Counted from the stretch's first letter, positions 1 through 8,211 are shown. The stretch: DNA of 42,583 nucleotides from Fibrobacterota bacterium (GCA_028287505.1 JAQBPN010000078.1:1-42583), one strand, 5' to 3'. The notes: generated from the letters alone by a model not told the origin. Made by a program: numbers and translations.

Positions 1-120
1 CGTCGGGCGTCGGGCGTCGGGCGTCGGGCGTTAAGAAATAACGAGCGAAAAAACCGTGCTGAGGCAAGCCTCGGTATTCTTCGGTTTTTTCGCCCGACGC
101 CCGACGCCCGACGCCCGACG
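1..120. repeat. Palindromic heptad intergenic element, copy 1 (may be cut by window edge)
   Basis: Positions 1-30 are four CGTCGGG heptads plus CG. Positions 91-120 are their exact reverse complement (30 of 30). Between the arms are a 15-nt AT-rich spacer and an inner hairpin (46-56 with 82-92) that has an A-run on one side and a T-run on the other. The right end continues as GACGAAACGCTT, the same flank as copy 2. The element lies 56 bp upstream of the sdhB-like gene, so anything transcribed into it from the left would probably stop before that gene. Its left end may extend beyond the window. Confidence 0.85.
46..92. terminator. Bidirectional hairpin inside repeat copy 1
   Basis: An 11-bp perfect stem, CGAAAAAACCG (46-56) with CGGTTTTTTCG (82-92), encloses a second small hairpin GAGGC-AA-GCCTC (61-72). 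The six A and six T make it look like an intrinsic terminator on either strand. The outer heptad arms would extend the stem by another 30 bp around the spacer. Confidence 0.55.
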
Positions 121-176
121 AAACGCTTCCACAAACCTCTTCAGCTTCAAACCACCTCCGCTACTGGAGCGATCTC

Positions 177-938
177 ATGAATTTTACTCTTCGAGTCTGG
201 AGACAGAAGAACGCCGAGGATAAAGGCGGCTTCAAGGAATACAAAGCGACCAAGATCCTGGCCGACATGTCCTTCCTGGAAATGCTGGACGAGGTCAACA
301 ACGAGCTCGTGATCAAGAACGAGGAGCCCATCGCCTTCGAGAGCGACTGCCGCGAAGGCATTTGCGGCACCTGTTGCCAGATGATCGACGGCGAGGCCCA
401 TGGTCCCGAGTCGGCGACCACGGTGTGCCAGCTCTTCATGCGCAGCTTCAAGGACGGCGACACCATCGTCATCGAACCCTGGCGCGCCAAAGCGTTCCCG
501 ATCATGAAGGACCTGGTGGTGGATCGCTCCGCGTTCGATTCGATCATCGCCGCCGGCGGCTTCATCACCGCCAACGTGGGCGGGGCCCAGGACGCCAACA
601 GCATCCTGATTCCCAAGCCCGATGCGGACACGGCCATGGACGCGGCCCAATGCATCGGCTGCGGCGCTTGCGTAGCGGCCTGTCCCAACGCTTCGGCCAT
701 GCTGTTCGTGGCCGCCAAGGTTTCCCATCTGGCGCACATGCCCCAGGGCAAACCCGAAAAGGCGAAGCGCGCGCTGGCCATGGTCTCCAAGATGGACGGC
801 CTGGGGTTCGGCAATTGCCGCAACCACTACGAATGCGAAGCCGCCTGTCCCAAGGAAATCTCCGTGGAACACATCGCCAAGATGAACCGCGAATACGGTT
901 CGGCGGCGCTGTTCAGCAAGGAAAATCCGCCCGCCTGA
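177..938 (+). CDS. sdhB: Succinate dehydrogenase/fumarate reductase iron-sulfur subunit
   Basis: Iron-sulfur subunit (253 aa) of complex II, passing electrons between the flavoprotein and the membrane quinone site on the cytoplasmic face. The N-terminal plant-type ferredoxin domain carries the [2Fe-2S] motif CREGICGTC. The C-terminal half has [13 protein letters not shown] for the [4Fe-4S] cluster and a second set [14 protein letters not shown] for the [3Fe-4S] cluster. The length fits the family. The start is ATG 177 with TGGAG 7 nt upstream. The usual partners (sdhC, sdhA) would be expected upstream but lie outside the window. The repeat element just before this gene separates it from whatever precedes it, so it may have its own promoter or receive only read-through. 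Sequence alone does not separate SDH from FRD. Confidence 0.93.
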   Translation: MNFTLRVWRQKNAEDKGGFKEYKATKILADMSFLEMLDEVNNELVIKNEEPIAFESDCREGICGTCCQMIDGEAHGPESATTVCQLFMRSFKDGDTIVIEPWRAKAFPIMKDLVVDRSAFDSIIAAGGFITANVGGAQDANSILIPKPDADTAMDAAQCIGCGACVAACPNASAMLFVAAKVSHLAHMPQGKPEKAKRALAMVSKMDGLGFGNCRNHYECEAACPKEISVEHIAKMNREYGSAALFSKENPPA

Positions 939-962
939 AGCGGCTCGTCGCACCGCCCATCG

Positions 963-991
963 AAGGCCGCTCCCCAGGGGGCGGCCTTTTT
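963..991 (+). terminator. Rho-independent terminator after sdhB
   Basis: AAGGCCGC (963-970) pairs perfectly with GCGGCCTT (981-988). The loop itself can form CCCC-A-GGGG, and the stem runs into TTTTT. It starts 25 bp after the sdhB stop codon. Confidence 0.8.
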
Positions 992-1167
992 CGTTTTTCC
1001 CCGGAAAACCGGAGGCGCATTTCCCTGAAATCACGATTCCCCGGGACGCGAGCGCCGACTATTCATTAGATTTTGGACCCGGTTTCGGATTGAGGATGAC
1101 GAACCTCACATGCCCTACCGGCGCGCGGTGCAATCTGCCGGCGCGGATCCCCTGTTGCGAGGAAGCC

Positions 1168-3165
1168 ATGCACGAATCACTCCTCAATGGCCAGGTGCAC
1201 CTGCTGGAAATGCTCGTCCTTGGCGAACCCCTGGAGCAAATCCTCGACTCCTGCTTGCGGCTATGCGAAGCCAACTCCGATGAAATGCTTTGTTCCATCC
1301 TGATCCTGGATCCGGACGGGATCCATCTCCGCCATGGCGCCGCGCCCAGCTTGCCGCCCGAGTTCATGCGCCTCATCGACGGCAGGCCCATAGGACCCTC
1401 CGCCGGTTCATGCGGCACCGCGGCCTTCCTCAAGGAACCGGTGATCGTCGAGGACATCGCCACCGATCCGCTTTGGTCGGAATACCGGGATTTCACGCTA
1501 CCCTTCGGGCTGCGCGCCTGTTGGTCCACGCCTATATTCGATCGGAAGCGCCAAGTGCTGGGCACGTTCGCCATCTACTACCGCAAGCCTTGCCGTCCCA
1601 CCCCCGAACACCTCAATCTCATCGGTATCGTCACCAATATCGCCGGCATCGCCATCCATTGCCGTCGGGCCGAGGAAAAGAAACGCCAGGTATTCGAGCG
1701 CATATCGGATGCCTTCGTGGCCCTGGACACCGAATGGCGCTTCACCTACGTGAATTCCAAGGCCGGGGGGTTTATCGGCCATGACCCGGCAAGTCTGATC
1801 GGCAAGAACATCTGGTCGGCGTTCCCGGATCGCGTCGGACAGAAATTCCACCTCGCATTTGAGAAGGCGATGGCGGAACAGATCCCGATTGTTCTGGAGG
1901 ACTTCTATCCGCCGACCGGGAAATGGTTCGAAAACCGCGTCTACCCCTCTCCCCAGGGCCTATCCGTCTATTTTCTGGACGTCACCGAGCGCAAGCGCAT
2001 AGAGGAGAAGATCAGGCAGAGCGAAAAGATGACCGCGATAGGGCAACTGGCGAGCGGCATCGCGCATGACTTCAACAACCAGCTCAGCGTCATGCTCGGC
2101 TACGCCGGATTGCTGGAAAGCCGGCTCACCGATCCGGAATTGAAAAGGTTCTCCGCCGCCATCGTCCGCGCCGCGGATCGGTCCGGCGACCTTACGCGGA
2201 ACCTGCTCGCCTTCACCCGCCAAGGGCACCACGAAAACGTGGCCATCGATATCCATGAGCTGATCGGCGAGGTCATCGAACTCCTCGGACACAGCATCGA
2301 TCGGCGCATAACCCTGGAAACGAATCTCCGGGCGCCGAACGCGCTTGTCATGGGCGATCCGGCGACGCTCCAGAATGCGCTGCTCAATCTGGCTCTGAAT
2401 GCGCGCGACGCCATGCCGGAGGGAGGCGTCATGGGTTTCGCGACGGAGGCCTTGGAAATACCGGGGTCCCCGGGAGCCAAGGGCGGCGACCGGGCCGGGC
2501 AGGCGGAGTTTTCCGATCTTCCCCCGGGCTCCTATCTGCATCTGTCCGTCACGGACACGGGAACGGGAATGTCCGACGAAGTGAAGCGACGGGCCTTCGA
2601 ACCGTTCTTCACCACCAAACCGGTGGGCAAGGGAACGGGTATGGGTTTGGCTTCCGTGTTCGGCACCGTGAATGCCCATAAGGGAGGGGTCGCGGTGGAA
2701 AGCGTGAGCGGCCACGGGACCCGCTTCCGGGTCTACCTGCCACTGACGGGGCGGGAGGCGGAGGCGAATCCGCCGCCGGCCGCCCAGACCGGATCCCCGC
2801 AGGGACTGCGCGTCCTGATTGTGGAAGACGAAGGCCCCATCCGGGATTTGATCGGGGACATGCTCCGGGCCGGCGGCCACTCGGTCATAGGCGCCTCCGG
2901 AGGCCATGAAGCGCTTGTGATTTACCGGGAACGCTGGCGGGAAATCGATCTGATCATTCTCGACATGGTCATGGCCGATATCGATGGATTCCGGACTTTC
3001 CGGGAACTGAGGCGGATCAACCCCGAGGCGAAGGTGATCATCTCTTCCGGTTACAGCCCGGAAGGTGAGATCCAGACCCTCCTGGACGAGGGGGCGAAAG
3101 GCCTCCTGCAGAAGCCTTACGGAAAATCCCAGTTGGACAAGGTGATCGCCGGCGTCATGGACTGA
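1168..3165 (+). CDS. Hybrid sensor histidine kinase (GAF-PAS-HisKA-HATPase-REC)
   Basis: Soluble hybrid two-component kinase, 665 aa from this start, with no membrane segment. Order: GAF domain (about 10-165, with GPSAGSCGTAAF), PAS domain (about 175-285), HisKA box GIAHDFNNQL with His300 as phospho-acceptor, N box NLALNARDAMP, G boxes DTGTGMS and GKGTGMGLA, then a C-terminal receiver (about 550-665) with acidic VEDE, Asp599 in ILDMVMAD and a KPY lysine. The H box (HDFNN) and fused receiver are typical of NtrB-like orphan hybrid kinases. ATG 1168 was chosen because GAGGAAG lies just upstream. In-frame TTG 1090 and ATG 1096 would add up to 26 residues. No cognate regulator is adjacent; the fused receiver would pass phosphate to an Hpt protein elsewhere. 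The signal is unknown. Confidence 0.92.
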   Translation: MHESLLNGQVHLLEMLVLGEPLEQILDSCLRLCEANSDEMLCSILILDPDGIHLRHGAAPSLPPEFMRLIDGRPIGPSAGSCGTAAFLKEPVIVEDIATDPLWSEYRDFTLPFGLRACWSTPIFDRKRQVLGTFAIYYRKPCRPTPEHLNLIGIVTNIAGIAIHCRRAEEKKRQVFERISDAFVALDTEWRFTYVNSKAGGFIGHDPASLIGKNIWSAFPDRVGQKFHLAFEKAMAEQIPIVLEDFYPPTGKWFENRVYPSPQGLSVYFLDVTERKRIEEKIRQSEKMTAIGQLASGIAHDFNNQLSVMLGYAGLLESRLTDPELKRFSAAIVRAADRSGDLTRNLLAFTRQGHHENVAIDIHELIGEVIELLGHSIDRRITLETNLRAPNALVMGDPATLQNALLNLALNARDAMPEGGVMGFATEALEIPGSPGAKGGDRAGQAEFSDLPPGSYLHLSVTDTGTGMSDEVKRRAFEPFFTTKPVGKGTGMGLASVFGTVNAHKGGVAVESVSGHGTRFRVYLPLTGREAEANPPPAAQTGSPQGLRVLIVEDEGPIRDLIGDMLRAGGHSVIGASGGHEALVIYRERWREIDLIILDMVMADIDGFRTFRELRRINPEAKVIISSGYSPEGEIQTLLDEGAKGLLQKPYGKSQLDKVIAGVMD

Positions 3166-3167
3166 CC

Positions 3168-3189
3168 GGAACCCGCTATCGCGGGTTCC
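3168..3189. terminator. Short hairpin between convergent genes
   Basis: GGAACCCGC pairs with GCGGGTTCC around a TATC loop in the 37-bp gap between the kinase and the minus-strand lipoprotein. There is no T-run on either side, so it is a weak terminator candidate that could serve both genes. Confidence 0.4.
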
Positions 3190-3202
3190 CGAGGTCGGCG
3201 CC

Positions 3203-3724
3203 CTACTTGGACAGGGTCAAGTTGATGGCAAGTTTGGCGCTATACGAAAAACCGCCGGACGTGGCCGTCGTGTCGACGTTGAGGGTTCCCGTCAGGTCGT
3301 TCCCGGAAACCGCCACCTGGTCGATTTTGGTGGTGACGTTCGCGGAAGAAACCAAGGTCAGGGTCGAGCCGGACGTCGTCCATGTCCCGTTTTCCAATGC
3401 CGCGACGGCCGAAGCTTTCGGAGCTCCGATACCGGGATTATCGGGCCGGTTGGAATTATAGGTGTTGTCCGACTTGAATTCGATATAGTTAACGCTACCG
3501 GTATAGGTTGCAGTCGTGTCGAGGACTTCGGTGGTATCGTATTTCTGAGTGCCGATGGTGAAACTGGTTTTGATGGTGCCTTTGGTTACCGCTTTCCGGT
3601 AGAACCACTTGCCGATCAAATCCCCGGAAGCGATGGGGGCCGTTGAACCGCCGCCCGAATTGCACGCCGCCAAGAACAGGCCCATCACCACTGCGAGTCC
3701 AATCAATCCGTTTTTCATTTTCAT
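3203..3724 (-). CDS. Predicted lipoprotein, unknown function
   Basis: 173-aa exported lipoprotein. The signal peptide ends in a lipobox LAAC (Cys about residue 21), followed by a Gly/Ser linker and a GDLIGKWFYRK segment, then alternating short strands rich in Thr and Ser. The arrangement (lipobox, then 'G.W' strand, then about 130 residues of beta-type sequence) resembles small lipocalin-like or META-like lipoproteins, but I cannot assign a family. The start is ATG 3724 with AAAGGAG 8 nt upstream; the second Met two codons later is less well placed. It lies 82 bp downstream of the OmpA-family gene, and a possible sigma-54 promoter in that gap suggests separate control. Confidence 0.72.
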   Translation of the reverse strand: MKMKNGLIGLAVVMGLFLAACNSGGGSTAPIASGDLIGKWFYRKAVTKGTIKTSFTIGTQKYDTTEVLDTTATYTGSVNYIEFKSDNTYNSNRPDNPGIGAPKASAVAALENGTWTTSGSTLTLVSSANVTTKIDQVAVSGNDLTGTLNVDTTATSGGFSYSAKLAINLTLSK

Positions 3725-3763
3725 AGCACTGCTCCTTTTGAAAAAAAACCGAATCCGAATGCC

Positions 3764-3780
3764 CGCAAACCGCGGTCCAG
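3764..3780 (-). promoter_or_regulatory. Possible sigma-54 promoter before lipoprotein gene
   Basis: Read on the minus strand, TGGACCGCGGTTTGC has GG and GC separated by exactly 10 nt and an intact TTGC. The -24 half is TGGACC rather than TGGCAC, so the match is imperfect. It would put the transcript start about 30 nt before ATG 3724. The same stretch, followed by a T-run, could instead be part of a weak terminator for the upstream ompA-like gene. Confidence 0.35.
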
Positions 3781-3806
3781 CCGCGTCGCGTCAGGATGCC
3801 TTCAGC

Positions 3807-4754
3807 CTAAGGGGCGGCCTTCTTGTCCATGATCACAAGGTCCACGCGCCGGTTCTTCTGGCGCCCTTCCTTGGTGGCGTTGTCCGCGAGGGGCTTGGAG
3901 AATCCATACCCCATGGACGTCAGGCGCGTGGCGGCGATGCCGCCCGGGCTGGTCAGGAATTCCATCACGTTGCTGGCGCGCTTTTCCGACAGCTTCTGGT
4001 TGTATTCCTCTCCGCCCACGTTGTCCGTATGACCTTCCACCTGCACGTTGGCGTCCTTGTAGATGGTGAGGATGCCGGCGATCTTGGCCAGGTTGGTTTT
4101 CAGGTCCTGGGTCAAGGTGGCCTTGCCCACGTCGAAGAGGATATCGGACATGGAGATGATGGTGCCGCGCGCATCCTTGGAAACCTGGATGAGCGCGCTG
4201 TTCAGTTCGCTGAAACGCTTCTCGGCGTCGTCCCGGGCGGCTTGGGCCTTGCGCTTGGCTTCATCCAGATCCGACTTGAGGCTGGAGGCGTAGCCGCGTT
4301 CCAATTTGAAGATCTCGTCCTGGGTGGCCACCAGCTCCGACTGGGCGGAGATGCGATCCTGTTGCAGGCGCGTGCGCTCCAGCTCTCCGGCCTTGGCATG
4401 GATCTGCGTCACGGCGGCTTCGGTGAGAAGGGAACAGGCCTGGACCCAAGAGGGCGCTTGTTTGGACTTGGGATCCTCTTTCAGGAGAACGGCCAACTCG
4501 TGGATGCGCGCCGAAGCGGCCGGCACCAGATCGGGCGGCGCCACTTGCGGATCGAGTTCCTTGAGAGCCGCGTCCAGCTTGGCTTGCAGCGTTTCCACGG
4601 GACCCGCCTGGGCGGCTGCCTTGGGAGCGGCGGCGGGCGCCGCTCTGGGCGCCTGGATGGCGGCGGCTTGCAGGGGCGTAACGTTCAGGATCAGGGCGGC
4701 CGCGACGGATGCGCATGCGGCGGCGAAGGAAAGGTCGGCTCGACGTACCATCAT
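3807..4754 (-). CDS. OmpA-family peptidoglycan-binding protein
   Basis: 315-aa periplasmic or outer-membrane-associated protein. An N-terminal signal sequence precedes an Ala/Pro-rich stretch (about 30-55), a helical and probably coiled-coil region (about 60-200), and a C-terminal OmpA domain. The OmpA domain carries the conserved block VEGHTDNVGG, the NQKLSEKRASNV helix and the basic QKNRRVDLVI end, which in the family bind the diaminopimelate of peptidoglycan. The start ATG (4752-4754) overlaps the stop of the upstream DUF4398 gene by 4 nt (ATGA), so the two are probably translationally coupled. The pairing of a DUF4398-type lipoprotein with an OmpA-domain protein implies a joint role in tethering the outer membrane to the cell wall. 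Confidence 0.9.
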   Translation of the reverse strand: MMVRRADLSFAAACASVAAALILNVTPLQAAAIQAPRAAPAAAPKAAAQAGPVETLQAKLDAALKELDPQVAPPDLVPAASARIHELAVLLKEDPKSKQAPSWVQACSLLTEAAVTQIHAKAGELERTRLQQDRISAQSELVATQDEIFKLERGYASSLKSDLDEAKRKAQAARDDAEKRFSELNSALIQVSKDARGTIISMSDILFDVGKATLTQDLKTNLAKIAGILTIYKDANVQVEGHTDNVGGEEYNQKLSEKRASNVMEFLTSPGGIAATRLTSMGYGFSKPLADNATKEGRQKNRRVDLVIMDKKAAP

Positions 4755-5140
4755 GGCTTCCTCACGGATTTCATTTCGCCCAGGATTTCCTGGTAGGTTT
4801 GCAGTTGATCCTTGTCCTTGGCGAGGCCCTTCTTGAGGAGCTCGACCTGGGATTGGACATCGGCCAGATCCTTGCGGGCCATGGCGAGACGATAGAGCGT
4901 GCCCGCGAGATCGGATTCCACGGAGGCTTCATCCTCGTCGCCGTCCTTGAGATGCTTGGCCGCCGATGCGAGCGATGCGTCCGCGCGCTGGGTCTCGGCG
5001 TTGTTGAGGCCCGCCCGGGCGCAGTATCCCTGAAGATGCGTCGCTTCGCTTTGGCTGCGCTCCGCAAGCATTGCATGGTTGGAACCGCATGCGGTAAGGC
5101 TCAAGGCCGCCGCCAAGGTTCCGAGTATCGATCTGATCAT
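4751..5140 (-). CDS. DUF4398-like lipoprotein
   Basis: 129-aa lipoprotein from the chosen start. The signal peptide MIRSILGTLAAALSLTAC gives a clean lipobox LTAC. The rest is almost entirely helical with a repeating Ala/Asp/Glu/Lys pattern (SLASAAKHLKDGDEDEASVE and following), as in DUF4398 proteins, which are short outer-membrane-anchored helical proteins. ATG 5140 is preferred over ATG 5167 because it puts the signal peptide at the N-terminus; a purine-rich GCGGGA lies directly upstream. The stop overlaps the OmpA-family start by 4 nt. Family assignment rests on size, helical pattern and the OmpA neighbour. Confidence 0.75.
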   Translation of the reverse strand: MIRSILGTLAAALSLTACGSNHAMLAERSQSEATHLQGYCARAGLNNAETQRADASLASAAKHLKDGDEDEASVESDLAGTLYRLAMARKDLADVQSQVELLKKGLAKDKDQLQTYQEILGEMKSVRKP

Positions 5141-5302
5141 TCCCGCCCCGCTTTCATGTGCAGACATAATTTAGTGATCCGTATGTCGGCTGTCTTTTTT
5201 TTCCGGTGCTTCCGAATGGGAATTGGAACCGGAGACATTCCCGCGGACCGGCCCCGGGGGGCGGTAGCGAGGCTGCGGTTGCTAATGAGGGGAGAGAGTT
5301 TA

Positions 5303-5386
5303 TGCCCGAGGGGAGAGTCGAACTCCCACGACCTTGCGATCACAAGAACCTGAATCTTGCGTGTCTGCCAATTCCACCACCCGGGC
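5303..5386 (-). tRNA. tRNA-Leu (anticodon CAG)
   Basis: On the minus strand the sequence starts GCCCGGG, which pairs with CTCGGGC at the 3' end apart from one non-Watson-Crick position, followed by discriminator A. The anticodon stem CAAGA/TCTTG holds the 7-nt loop TTCAGGT, giving CAG, which reads CUG leucine codons. The long variable arm and the T arm GTTCGACTC fit a class II tRNA-Leu. The 84-nt length is normal. CCA is not encoded. Confidence 0.97.
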
Positions 5387-5402
5387 ACGAGCGATTTTGA
5401 AC

Positions 5403-5421
5403 CGGAAATCGAGGATTTCCG
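5403..5421 (-). terminator. Hairpin between SEC-C gene and tRNA-Leu
   Basis: CGGAAATC-GAG-GATTTCCG is a perfect 8-bp stem with a 3-nt loop, downstream of the SEC-C gene stop and 17 bp before the tRNA gene. There is no clean T-run, so termination is only possible; it could also be a tRNA processing or spacer element. Confidence 0.35.
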
Positions 5422-5477
5422 TTCGGACAGGGGATCAAAGATGGGAAAGGATCCCGATTATGTCAAGGTTTGGGGCC

Positions 5478-5951
5478 CTATTGGATGAGTTCCATGCAGC
5501 ATTTTTTGAATTTCTTACCGCTGCCGCACGGGCAAGGGTCGTTCCGTCCCACGTCCGTGTACTGCTTCTTGAAGGTGTTTCCCTTGACCGAACCGTCCGG
5601 GCGCAAGCTGTCCAGATAGCGCTTGCGATTGGCTTCCACGCACATGCGCCAGGCTCCGGCCGGCGGAAAGCGCCCCGTATCCTTTAGGAAGGCGAAAAAA
5701 GCCTCCAACTGATCGGGAACGGCGCGCTTAAGCTCCGAGGAAAGGTCCAGGCGGGACATGCCGTTGAGGAGGACATCCTCCACGTCCTTGGCCTTGAGGG
5801 CGTCCAAGGCGGGAGCGCCGCCCTCGGCGGCCTTCCTGAAGAACGCCATCAGGACCGGCTCCACGTTTTCCTTGGCCTTGGGGTCCAGGAACATGAAATG
5901 CTCCGAGACCGCGTAATCCGAGATGAGGCTTTCGGCCTGGTCCATGAACAT
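5478..5951 (-). CDS. SEC-C motif protein
   Basis: 157-aa cytoplasmic protein. The C-terminus carries the zinc-binding SEC-C motif GRNDPCPCGSGKKFKKCC, as found at the end of SecA and in many stand-alone proteins. The N-terminal 120 residues are helical (VEPVLMAFFRKAAEGGAP, RLDLSSELKRAVPDQLEAFF) without a domain I recognise. The start is uncertain: ATG 5951 and ATG 5945 both lack a Shine-Dalgarno. The reading frame stays open far upstream (to about 6863), but that part is antisense to a better gene and is not counted. The gene is divergent from the SUMF1-like gene at 6012, leaving 60 bp for both promoters. Function beyond metal binding is unknown. Confidence 0.82.
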   Translation of the reverse strand: MFMDQAESLISDYAVSEHFMFLDPKAKENVEPVLMAFFRKAAEGGAPALDALKAKDVEDVLLNGMSRLDLSSELKRAVPDQLEAFFAFLKDTGRFPPAGAWRMCVEANRKRYLDSLRPDGSVKGNTFKKQYTDVGRNDPCPCGSGKKFKKCCMELIQ

Positions 5952-6011
5952 GGAAGGAAAATAGAATTTTCGCTTTGCTATTTTAACGCAGGTCCGGGAC
6001 AAGGAGAGCAA

Positions 6012-7124
6012 GTGGAGCATTCGGGAAAGGATCCTGGAAAGGGCCCGAAGGATCGGCGGCGCTGGCTTCCCCTCCTGGTTTTTTGCCTCACCCTGCTCTT
6101 GGCCCTGGCGCTGCACCGCTGCCAGGAGGAAAAGCTCCCCCCCTCCTCGATCCTTCCCAAACCGCCCATCGGCTCCGGTCCCGCCCAGCCTCCGGTTGCC
6201 GCTCCGGAAACCACTTTGGCGCCCCAGCCCAGGCCGGTCAACCCGGAGGCGGCCAAGCCCCCGAAACCCAAGGATACCGTGGCCGCACCGCGGGTCCTGG
6301 CTCCGGTGGATTCCGGTCCCTATCTCTGGGCCGATCCGTGGGGCGGCCGGCATTTCGATTCCGTGCGCGTGACCCTGCATTGCCGGGAGGGCTGCCTGCT
6401 GCTTTACTCTCTGGAAGACAGCATCCATTTCAAATCCTACGAAGACCCGCTGGTGTTCAAGCGCAACACCACCCTGTGGATCTCCGGCATCGACTCCCTC
6501 AACCGCCAAGCCGAAGCTATCCGCGTCGACTACGTGATCGAACGGAACCCGGGAGCCTGCGCGGGAAACTCCATGCCGATCCCGTTTCGGGGATCGGCCC
6601 CCATCCCGTCCCCGGGATCGGCCCCGGTCCAGGTTTCCGGATCGGCAGCGGGCGCGGCCGGCGGCAAGACCGTCTGCATGGATCTGTATGAATGGCCCGA
6701 CAGCGACGGCGCGGTACCGCGCGCGTTCGTGAATCAGAAGGAAGCGGCGGACTCGTGCAAATCCGTGGGCAAGCGCCTCTGCACGGAGCCTGAATGGCGC
6801 GAGGCCTGCCAGGGCCCCGATAAGGAGGCCTATCCCTACGGGGGCAGGTACAATGAGAACCATTGTCCGGCCAAGGAGGCCGCCGCCGCCCGATCCGGCC
6901 GCTTCCCGGTATGCCGATCCTATTACGGGGTTTACGATATGACGGGAAATCTATGGGAATGGACGTCGACTTCGGCTCCCGATCCGGATTTCTTCATGGT
7001 GGCCGGCGGAAACTGGACGGCGGGCAATGCGGCCACGTGCGGTTACTCCAAGTTCAGCTTCTATCCCACCGTGCGCTATCCTTTCGTGGGTTTCCGATGC
7101 TGCCAGGACGTGCGCGCGCATTGA
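6012..7124 (+). CDS. Membrane-anchored SUMF1/FGE-like protein, probably non-catalytic
   Basis: 370-aa protein with one N-terminal membrane segment (LPLLVFCLTLLLALAL) followed by a Pro/Ala-rich linker. A region around 100-180 resembles chitobiase C-terminal-like Ig modules (VRVTLHCREGCLLLYSLE, ending in VDYVIE). A linker with three imperfect GSAPIP-type repeats follows, then a C-terminal sulfatase-modifying-factor fold (VCMDLYEWP, GKRLCTEPEWREAC, YDMTGNLWEW, GGNW, FVGFRCCQ). The region where formylglycine-generating enzymes carry two catalytic Cys reads CGYSKFSF, with only one Cys, so enzyme activity is doubtful and a binding role is more likely. GTG 6012 was chosen because AAGGAG lies 5 nt upstream and it avoids overlap with the divergent SEC-C gene. 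Confidence 0.82.
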   Translation: MEHSGKDPGKGPKDRRRWLPLLVFCLTLLLALALHRCQEEKLPPSSILPKPPIGSGPAQPPVAAPETTLAPQPRPVNPEAAKPPKPKDTVAAPRVLAPVDSGPYLWADPWGGRHFDSVRVTLHCREGCLLLYSLEDSIHFKSYEDPLVFKRNTTLWISGIDSLNRQAEAIRVDYVIERNPGACAGNSMPIPFRGSAPIPSPGSAPVQVSGSAAGAAGGKTVCMDLYEWPDSDGAVPRAFVNQKEAADSCKSVGKRLCTEPEWREACQGPDKEAYPYGGRYNENHCPAKEAAAARSGRFPVCRSYYGVYDMTGNLWEWTSTSAPDPDFFMVAGGNWTAGNAATCGYSKFSFYPTVRYPFVGFRCCQDVRAH

Positions 7125-7158
7125 CCATCGATGGTAGGGTTGTGCGCGCGGGTCCGGC

Positions 7159-7164
7159 TATAAT
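7159..7164 (+). promoter_or_regulatory. Candidate sigma-70 -10 box (TATAAT)
   Basis: A perfect TATAAT lies 70 bp upstream of the gene at 7235, in the 110-bp gap after the SUMF1-like gene. No convincing -35 sits at 17 nt; a TTGTGC at 7140-7145 is too close (13 nt). An extended or activator-dependent promoter is possible. Confidence 0.4.
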
Positions 7165-7234
7165 ATACTGGGCTGGATAAAGCGCCTCTCCGCCGGACCG
7201 GATCCAGCGGAAAGGGAATCAGGCGCATTTTGGA

Positions 7235-8101
7235 ATGGTTTGCATGCCCGATCAACCCGAAAAAAAAGCTTCCGAGTCCGGGGAACCGGATCGCACCTGG
7301 ATGGGTGTGGCCCTTCTGGTCCTTTTCTTCACCGCCTCCATCTGGTTCATTACGCTGGCGGACGACACCAAGCCTATGGATTGGACCGAGGGAAAGCTGA
7401 CCTACCTCCCCTCGGGAAAGCTGCTCAAGCCCATGATGATGGACCTGGACGAGGCCGCGGGCGACCTCCTTTGGGTCAACGCCATGGTCTATTTCGCCGA
7501 CGCATATCTGGCCAACAAATCCTATGAATGGCTGGGCCACATGTTGGACGTGGTCACGATCCTCAATCCGCATTTGTATGCGGCCTACGAGTTTGGCGGC
7601 GTGGTGCTGACCAAGAAGAAAAGCCAGCTCCCCAAGACCATGAAGTTGCTGGACCGGGGCATGGAGGAATTCCCCAAGGACTGGAAACTCCGCTTGTACG
7701 CCTCCACGGCGCAACTGGCGCTGGATTCCAATTTCACCAAGGCGGCCGGTTACCTGGAGCCGATCACCCTGGACAAGGAAGTGCCCGATCATATCCGCAC
7801 CATGTGCGCCTCCCTGCTCAACAAGGGAGGAGGACGGCGCGTGGCCCTGGCCTTCCTGGTGGATCGCTATATCCACTCGCAAAATACCATAAACCGGGAA
7901 ATTTTCGTGGATAAGATCCTGAGCCTGTATCCGGGATCTCCCGAAAAGAATTCCGAACGCAAGGAAACGGTGATGCGGATCCTCAAGGAGGTCCTGGCGG
8001 AACCCATGGCCGAAATGATGGGGCTGGGACTGATACACGAATACCTTTCGGATACGTTATCCCCCCAATCCAGGAAGCTATTGGAGCTTCTTTATGATTA
8101 G
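7235..8101 (+). CDS. Unknown protein with N-terminal membrane anchor and TPR-like helices
   Basis: 288 aa. A single membrane segment (VALLVLFFTASIWFITLA, about 26-43) follows a short charged cytoplasmic N-terminus. The rest is helical and TPR-like (LNPHLYAAYEFGGVVL, LLDRGMEEFPKDWKLRLYA, NFTKAAGYLEPI), with alanine and large hydrophobic spacing typical of such repeats. ATG 7235 and ATG 7244 are both possible; neither has a strong Shine-Dalgarno. It ends 285 bp before the first pilin gene and its stop is followed by the pilin promoter region, so a role in pilus assembly is conceivable from position only. I do not recognise the family. Confidence 0.78.
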   Translation: MVCMPDQPEKKASESGEPDRTWMGVALLVLFFTASIWFITLADDTKPMDWTEGKLTYLPSGKLLKPMMMDLDEAAGDLLWVNAMVYFADAYLANKSYEWLGHMLDVVTILNPHLYAAYEFGGVVLTKKKSQLPKTMKLLDRGMEEFPKDWKLRLYASTAQLALDSNFTKAAGYLEPITLDKEVPDHIRTMCASLLNKGGGRRVALAFLVDRYIHSQNTINREIFVDKILSLYPGSPEKNSERKETVMRILKEVLAEPMAEMMGLGLIHEYLSDTLSPQSRKLLELLYD

Positions 8102-8196
8102 CGTAACACCCCAAGCAACGAAACACGCATGTTACCTGGCCGAACTTCAAAAAACGATTGTTCCCAAAGAATCCCATCGCATTTTTCCAAGAATAC

Positions 8197-8211
8197 TTCG
8201 CAGATTGCGAA
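8197..8211. promoter_or_regulatory. Candidate upstream activator site
   Basis: TTCGCA-GAT-TGCGAA is a perfect inverted repeat centred about 93 bp upstream of the -24 element of the pilin promoter, the distance range used by sigma-54 enhancer-binding proteins such as PilR. Assignment is by position and symmetry only. Confidence 0.3.

Noticed and set aside
1-120. Tandem CGTCGGG units as a CRISPR array
   Set aside because: The heptads are contiguous without spacers, and the right side is the inverse of the left. There are no cas genes.
5952-6863. N-terminal extension of the SEC-C protein by about 300 residues
   Set aside because: It is antisense to the SUMF1-like gene and is Arg/Gly-rich with no family resemblance. 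The SEC-C protein starts near 5951.
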